A DNA stretch of 64,000 bases from Colius striatus (taxonomy: Eukaryota; Chordata; Aves; Coliiformes; Coliidae), in contig NC_084790.1 in assembly GCF_028858725.1 (NCBI RefSeq), forward strand, positions 88,785,496 through 88,849,495, read 5' to 3'. The notes beneath the pieces were generated by a model. It was given only the letters and a program-made list of their open reading frames with translations. It did not search any database and was not told the DNA's origin. A program made the translations under genes and the position numbers. Position 1 is the first letter of the stretch; each line of letters starts with the position of its first letter. Below are positions 57,725-64,000 of the stretch, piece by piece.

Positions 57725-58280
57725 GCTTTATACTCATTAAGTGTTCTGCTTGTACTGTCTTCTAATTACATGGCAGGGCAACAATGTATTTTTTTTTCAA
57801 TGGAGTTCTTTGGAGCAGTTAATTTGGTGCCTGTACTAAATGCCCCAAAACATTAATTAGTGTGGAAGGAACCCTAATTTCCTCAGCGGCTTTCCTCTCC
57901 ATTTACTTCCCTTGTTTTCACATAGGCTTGGATGAGCCTCTATAATGAAATTACCTCATTAATGCCTTTATTCTTGCAGAGTAACTCATTCAAGATCTAC
58001 CATTTAGTTTTAATTTAATGCTGTCAGAAGCAAAAGGTGCATTCATGTCTTTGATTAGTGCATTTTTTTCCTCTCTAAAGAGTGGACAGATTTAAATTAT
58101 TAAGATGGCAAGTAGCAAGTTATAATTGGATACAAGCAGCACTTCAGTGAATATTAAATGCTTTCAAAGCCTGGCCTATGTGGTCTGCTGACTATTAACT
58201 GTGTCCAGGGAGTTGTTCTGTGGGGTTTGAATTAACATCACCTTTGCCACTGTGGAACAAATTAAGTTTAATTCTGTTTT
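57725..58280. promoter_or_regulatory. Candidate conserved non-coding element, ~550 bp
   Basis: Unique sequence, without repeats or ORFs, rich in TAATTA/ATTAAT-type cores (TTCTAATTACATGG, AACATTAATTAGTG, ATGAAATTACCTCATTAATG). This texture is typical of deeply conserved enhancers near developmental genes. I cannot test conservation here. Confidence 0.4.
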
Positions 58281-61200
58281 AAAGAAGTGAAGCTGCGTTT
58301 CTCAGAGTGGCGTGTAGCTGTAGCAGAGTTCAGTGCTGCCCATCACCCCATGCTGCCCATCACCCCATGCTGCCCTGCTCGCCTGGAGAGGACGGGGGCT
58401 CATCCCCTGCTGCACAGGCCTGTGGGGAGCTGCAGATTGCCCATGTGTGGCGGGAGGGTAAGGCCTCCTCTTTGCAAGAACTACTGAGGTCTGACTATCC
58501 TCAAGCAGAAACCACCTTAGTCACATGTACCACACTGATTATTTGCTTTCAGTGGCACAAAGTTTGCCTACTATTACCTTTGAATGCACAGTTACAAACT
58601 GTTTTGATAGAAGAGACTGAACAGGCAGGATTTAGCACCTTGATCTTCAACTCTCTCTCTTATCTCTGCTTTCATTTAGAACTCAAAACAGAATGCCTGA
58701 GGTACAGCGTAGAAAGATGCATGTCAGAAGACTTTAGCCACCTCTAGTCTGCTTGGCATGTGCACATTACAGTCTATTGTGTGGCTGCAGTGCTACCAGA
58801 GGTCAAAAATCAGCCCTGTACCTGGAGACAGGGGATAGGACCTCTGGAGGGCTCTAGTGTGACGCAAGGCAGGCACAGTCACATCAGCTTGCTCACATCC
58901 TTGTCCCCTTGTCTGGGGTCTTTCAGTTTTCAGCATCGCCAAGGAGGGAGACCCCACATTGTCTATGCTGCAGTGTTTACCCACCTCCACAGAGACGTTT
59001 TCCTCGTACAATTATAAGGAAATCACGATCTTTTCAGTGCAAGCCTTAAATACAACATATTGATGTGTTTTTATAAGTAACAAAGAATAACTTTGTTACA
59101 GCGTTTCACTTGCATTTATATGTATGTGATGTACTGGAACATGTATTTGTTGTTCTTGTCAAATATTAGGTATTGTACACTGCATTGGGCTACTATACAA
59201 TTGCCACTTTGTTTAAATAGCATGCTGTAACTATGCTATATACATTTATTATAAGAGCATGCAGGTTACCTCTCTCAGGTTACCCTTCCCTATGGAGTCG
59301 GTGTAGGTCCCACCCAGCATGCAGTGAGGACGAGACTGAGGAAAGAAGAGGGGTGGCAGCTGTGATCCTGGCTCCCCTCCTTTGTGGCACTTTGGGAACT
59401 GCTTGTTGGGCTTGGTGGCATGTGGGCTACGCCTGTGCCCAAAGGACACAGTGCCGGGAGCTGCCCTGTGCTGTGAGCCCATGCAGCGTGTGCCGGATGC
59501 GGCCCCAGTGCCTGGCTCCTGGCTTTGGGTTCCCATGGGGTGCCATGTGAGTGCCATCTGGCCCCAAGGTGTGGAAAACATGGGGTGTTCTTTGCATGTG
59601 CACTGTTCTGTTCAGAACTATGCTGTTTCAGTTCAGAGTGTGAATAAGCACTGTAAGCTTGAAGAGTGTGCATGGCCAGCTGCACAGCGTGGCATCGGGG
59701 TGCATAATGTGGTCTGGAGCATGAAACGTGCAAAAGGCAGCTGCAAAAGGCTCAGAAAACCAGCTCCAACACAGTCTGCTCTGTCCTGTCTGTTGTCAGT
59801 GATTCCCTGCATGTGCTGTTGCCCTGTGGTGCACTGTAGCCCTTACAGATTGGTGCTTTGCAGAGTCCAAAGCTACGTCAGCACCTGCCTGTGCTAGCAG
59901 GTAGCATGAGCAACAGGGCTCCCAAAGCTGAACTGGCTCCCTGGCTTCCGATCCTTCTGCACTGAGAACAAGACATAGAGTCCTGTTTCTGTTCTAGGTC
60001 AGCTAAGAATAGTGTGTCTTGCTTATGAAGAGCTGGTTTAAGTTCAGTACTTACCCAGATACGAAGTGTTTCTCTACGCCACATGAAGGCCCCGGTGCAG
60101 GGAGTTTTCTCAGTGTAATGTGCCCTGTCCAGCCTGAGCTTCTCCTGCCATTCCCCATATCTCTTCAGCCCCATGCTTCAGCATATGCTCCAGAAGTGCG
60201 ATAGCCAGCCCAAGAAGTATGCACATTTCAAATGATCACACCATGTCTTTCTAGGAGAAGGGAGAGGGAATAGCTTTTGCTATCCCCTTCTTTTCCTCTG
60301 AAACAAAGCATCATGCAGAGGAAGAGCCAGGGAGAGAAGACAAGACCCCCAGTCTGGGAGCTAGAGCTGTGTTTAGTCTCTGCTCTGAGAACTGTATCTG
60401 TCTTTCAAGCTGGTGTGATTATTTAATACAGTAACATAGTACCAGGAGTGGAGACAGGGAGTCATCTCTCCAAAGTGAGAGTCCTTGCTGGAGGACACCA
60501 TGGCCACAGGAGTCAGCCAAAGAGCTCCGTTTCTGCTCCTGCTCTGGGGAGTATCAGGTATGGAGAGCAGCCAAGGTGAGCCCAGAGTGTGTGGTGAGCC
60601 CAGGGTGAAGCTGCATGGATTCAGATAGTGGCTCAGTGAAAAACAGGACTGAGTCTGATCCCAAGCCTTGTTCACCACAGCCTGAGGATGCTGTAGGACA
60701 CTCAGATTAACTTTGGCTGGGTGCCTGTGCCTATGCCCTGGCAGAAGGCTTGGGCAGATGGAAGGAACGCTGAGCATGAGCAGCAGGAATCACAACCAAA
60801 AATACCACAAGGATCACCCGAAGTGACAGGTCAACCATGTTTTTGTTCCTCAGCAAGCACAGAACATGCAGCGGAATCTGGGCATGTGGGGCAGACGTGA
60901 GGAGAGGAGTGAGGTGTGTGTAGGGTGCAGGGCTAGCAGAGCTCCTGGGCTCAGGGGTCTCGGGGCGTGCTCCTGGCACCCAGAAGAGCTGAAAGCATGG
61001 CGGTGGTAGCCTGTTCCTGCCCTGCAGCACATACACCATGAGGCAAGGGTGCAGGCAGGGCCTCGCTGGGCAGGTGTCTGTGTCTGGAAGCAGTGCTATG
61101 CTCCCTGCCAGCTCCCACCTTTGTGGCATTGAGATGACTGTGGAACAAGGCAACAAATTCGGTTAAATACAGTGTCCCCCACTTTCCGTTTTGTTGACAG

Positions 61201-64000
61201 GTGAATTTGAAGTTCCCCACTGGAGTTCATTGCACTGTCCTCCACGTGCATCTGCTGGCACTGCTGGGCAGGGGGAAGGAGGCAGAAGGAGCAGCAGAGA
61301 CGGCTGAGACAGTCTGAAGGTGTCTGAGCCATGGATGGAAATGCTGGTCTCTCCTTGAGCAGAGGAAGGTTTAAAGCACCTTTAAGGAAGGACATACATC
61401 TGAGGGGCAGGTGTTTGCCATACATTGATCAAGAAGGATTCTTAATCTAGGAGGCGTATGTGAATCTGAGAATTAACTACCCACCGCTGAATAACTGCTG
61501 TTGGGAACGCCTGAGCCGCGGGCAGAGCACCTGCGGCAGGCAGGCAGAGCCGTGGCCGCAGGGCACTAGTGCCCCCTTCTGCTCCACGGAGACTTGCAGA
61601 GCTGTAACAGCCAAAGGCTTGACTCATCGAGCCGGGAGGCTGAAGGAGCCAGGAGGTGGGTTACGAGGCACTGACAGAGGGACGACAGCACGAGGAGAAC
61701 CAAGAGGCACGTGCGGCCCCGGGCCAGAGAGTTGAGGTGGCAGAATCGCTTTCTGCATTACTCTGGCCAGAAAATCATCCAAAGTAGATGTAGTGTCAGT
61801 AGTCTCTGTGGTAACATGTTGGTCAGACACAGCAGAGTCTGAGAGGTGAAAGATCTTGGTCGTGTGGCATGAGAACACACAAAGTGCTGCAGGCTCTGAT
61901 GCAGCTGCACGCTCTGTCTGATGGGACACAGGCCGAGCTGCTCTCCACAGCCTGATCTCCTGCCTTATTCATCATCCCCATCCTCTTGATTAAGCTGTCA
62001 GGGAGCTTAATCAAGCTGGGAGAAGGGAGCAAAAGAGCCATGAAGTATAGGACGATGAGGATCCTACTGCTGAGATCTCCCATCACCGAGGTGGGAAATG
62101 GAAGTTACGTGCCACACTACGTTTCTCTACAGTCCTCAGGAAAGAAGACAAAAATCAGGCATCCAGAATGAATTATGTGTCTCTGTACAGTCTGCACTTC
62201 ACTCTCTGGATCACAAGAATGATGTTACTTGGGTACACTTGTCTACCTCTCCTTTCCACTTAGAGGATGCTCTTAAAGATTTCTAAGGCCAGAGGAAATC
62301 CTGCCCTAACAGGCTCTTTCTTTCGGTCTGCTTGAATCCTGGGCATGACCCACTGCATACTGCATGTGGTCCCTTGCACTGGTGAATTCCTTTGTATGAC
62401 CTGGATCTATGCAGAACATCTGGTTATCTGTTACTCAGTTTGATTAAAAGAGCCCTGACACAGCCAAGCCTTTGGTTGAACGTGCATCTCACTGTGAATA
62501 GCACGAATATTTGAATTCAAGTATATACCAACATCAATCAATGAAAGCTTCACAATGAAGGCCTGTGGGAACTCAAGGTAGAGGAAAGAGGAGGAAAGAT
62601 TCTTTGTAGGGCTAAGTTAGGCTATTAAGACAACCCTGCTTCTTGTAAGCAGGTCAGATGTGTTCTGCACGGAGCCAGCAACTTGCAGACAGTATTCTGC
62701 TTAGCCCCCGCATCACAATGGCAGTAAGGTGGGTTTTGGTGAAAGCACGCTGAAAATTCACACCACATGCTGCAAGGTGGTCCTGTGAAAAAATGTGGTC
62801 TCCTTGCCCAGGACTGGTGGGCTGAATGACTTCAGGAGAAGGAAGCTAGTAGTTAATGCAATGCTTTGGTGGAAAAGGTTCACGTATTTACACATGAAAT
62901 ACAAGGGGGTTAATAGAAGCAGCAAATGAAATCGTCATCTTCCCAACAGGCAGCAACAGTGACACAGGGAGAAACTGGCAGGACACAGGGTGACAGCTGC
63001 TGCTTTGAAAATACTCAATGCATGTTTGTTGTGAAGATCTTCATCAGGGAGCTGGAGCAACATCAGTAAAGAGAAGAAAATGAACACAGAAGAGGCACCT
63101 GATTAAGCCATCTTGTGGGCTTATCACTTTGTAATAAAAGAACTGAGTGAGTGAAAGGGACCGGGAACAAACAGTGTCAGAGCCGGCCTTAACTGCAAAG
63201 TAAAGTAAATATATCTATAGGAAAGACACCTCTTCCTCACACATACATGTTAGGCATCAGTGATGGAAGAAGGCACATTTTAAACTAATTGCATGCATGA
63301 ATGCATCTCTCACTCAACATGCCCTCAGAGAGATGACTGTCGGTGGCAGGAGATGAAATGTCTGTTGCAGTTTCCTGACACATTTATTTAAACACCGGAG
63401 AACACCGAAAAGAGCAAGACCTAACTTACCACAGCTGCAGCCACCAAAGTTGCATTTGTCGCTGTAACACGAGGGTGGCAGTGGTGCTGGGCCTGTGTTC
63501 ATAGGCACACACGAACAGGCCACAGCAATGTGTATATGTCAGCCACACAGATCAACACAGGCAATGCCAAGAGCACTCAGGCATTGTCCTGTTCCTCCTT
63601 CTGGATGGCCAGGATGAAGGCCTAATAGTGGGAAACACATAGGGTAGGTAGGAGGTGAGTCCCTCTGGTACCAGGGCTTAGATACATAGCCTGCCCTGCA
63701 GCTCGAACCTGTGTCTCCAGCCCTGCTCTCAAACTCTTCCCCCAAGCCACTGGCCTAAAACAGCTGATCCAGGAGCTGGTCCCCAGACCCCAACTCACCC
63801 TCACTGCTGGCACCTGGGCACAGCAGCCCCTGAGGTTCACAGTCCCACTCAACTGCTGCAGTAGGTTCCCCTCTTGCTACGAATCCCTCAAGCAACAGTC
63901 CTCCAACATCCAGTGCATCCAGTAGCCACCACTGGATTCTTGCTCTCCCTGTCTTCTTCTAGCACAGAGGCACAAACGCACATAAGTGTCCCAGCCATCT
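58281..64000. other. Intergenic, exon-like ORFs but no recognised gene
   Basis: Contains an 18-bp-scale duplication at 58334-58367 and several splice-bounded ORFs at 60.5-63.5 kb described in the findings. CCBE1, which follows LMAN1 in mammals, is not seen: none of its collagen-like or EGF-like exons appears in any frame. Confidence 0.6.
61985..62015. other. Perfect 12-bp inverted repeat, 7-nt loop
   Basis: CTTGATTAAGCT, loop GTCAGGG, then AGCTTAATCAAG. Stem arms are 61985-61996 and 62004-62015. Confidence 0.95.

Noticed and set aside
1..64000. tRNA, rRNA, CRISPR or prokaryotic operon features
   Set aside because: No tRNA B-box type GGTTCGANTCC, no spaced direct repeats and no compact gene arrays were seen by eye; the sequence is vertebrate.

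Overview
This is a vertebrate nuclear window and almost certainly avian. Interspersed repeats are nearly all CR1-type LINEs, there is an ERVL-like solo LTR with a 5-bp target duplication, and two conserved genes lie in the vertebrate order CPLX4-LMAN1. Both genes are on the minus strand, so they read right to left. I believe this synteny block is on chromosome Z in chicken, but nothing in the window proves it. Layout: positions 1-12228 hold the 5' part of CPLX4 (complexin 4). Its exon 1 (12062-12228) and exon 2 (9566-9653) are present; the last coding exon lies off the left edge. Positions 12.2-15.2 kb are the CPLX4 upstream region, with a palindromic pair of CRX/OTX-type sites about 170 bp from the start codon. 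LMAN1 (ERGIC-53) fills 15.2-41.56 kb: 13 coding exons, a 2.9-kb 3' UTR with one polyadenylation signal, and a CpG-island promoter around 40.85-42.06 kb. My exon boundaries give exactly 510 codons plus stop, in frame at every junction, with all sugar- and calcium-binding residues, the disulphide cysteines, the membrane anchor and the KKFF tail intact. One intron uses a GC-AG splice pair. The LMAN1 introns carry several CR1 copies, including a 3.6-kb copy inserted into an older LINE, and an antisense solo LTR. To the right, 42-64 kb contains no gene I recognise. It holds CR1 fragments, a candidate LTR remnant, two neighbouring GT-rich minisatellites with higher-order structure, AT-rich homeodomain-motif blocks that look like conserved non-coding elements, and a few splice-bounded exon-like ORFs (53-64 kb) that I can only flag. 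The two genes do not act in one pathway. LMAN1 is a general cargo receptor for ER-to-Golgi transport of glycoproteins; CPLX4 is a retinal synaptic SNARE regulator. They share only location and orientation.
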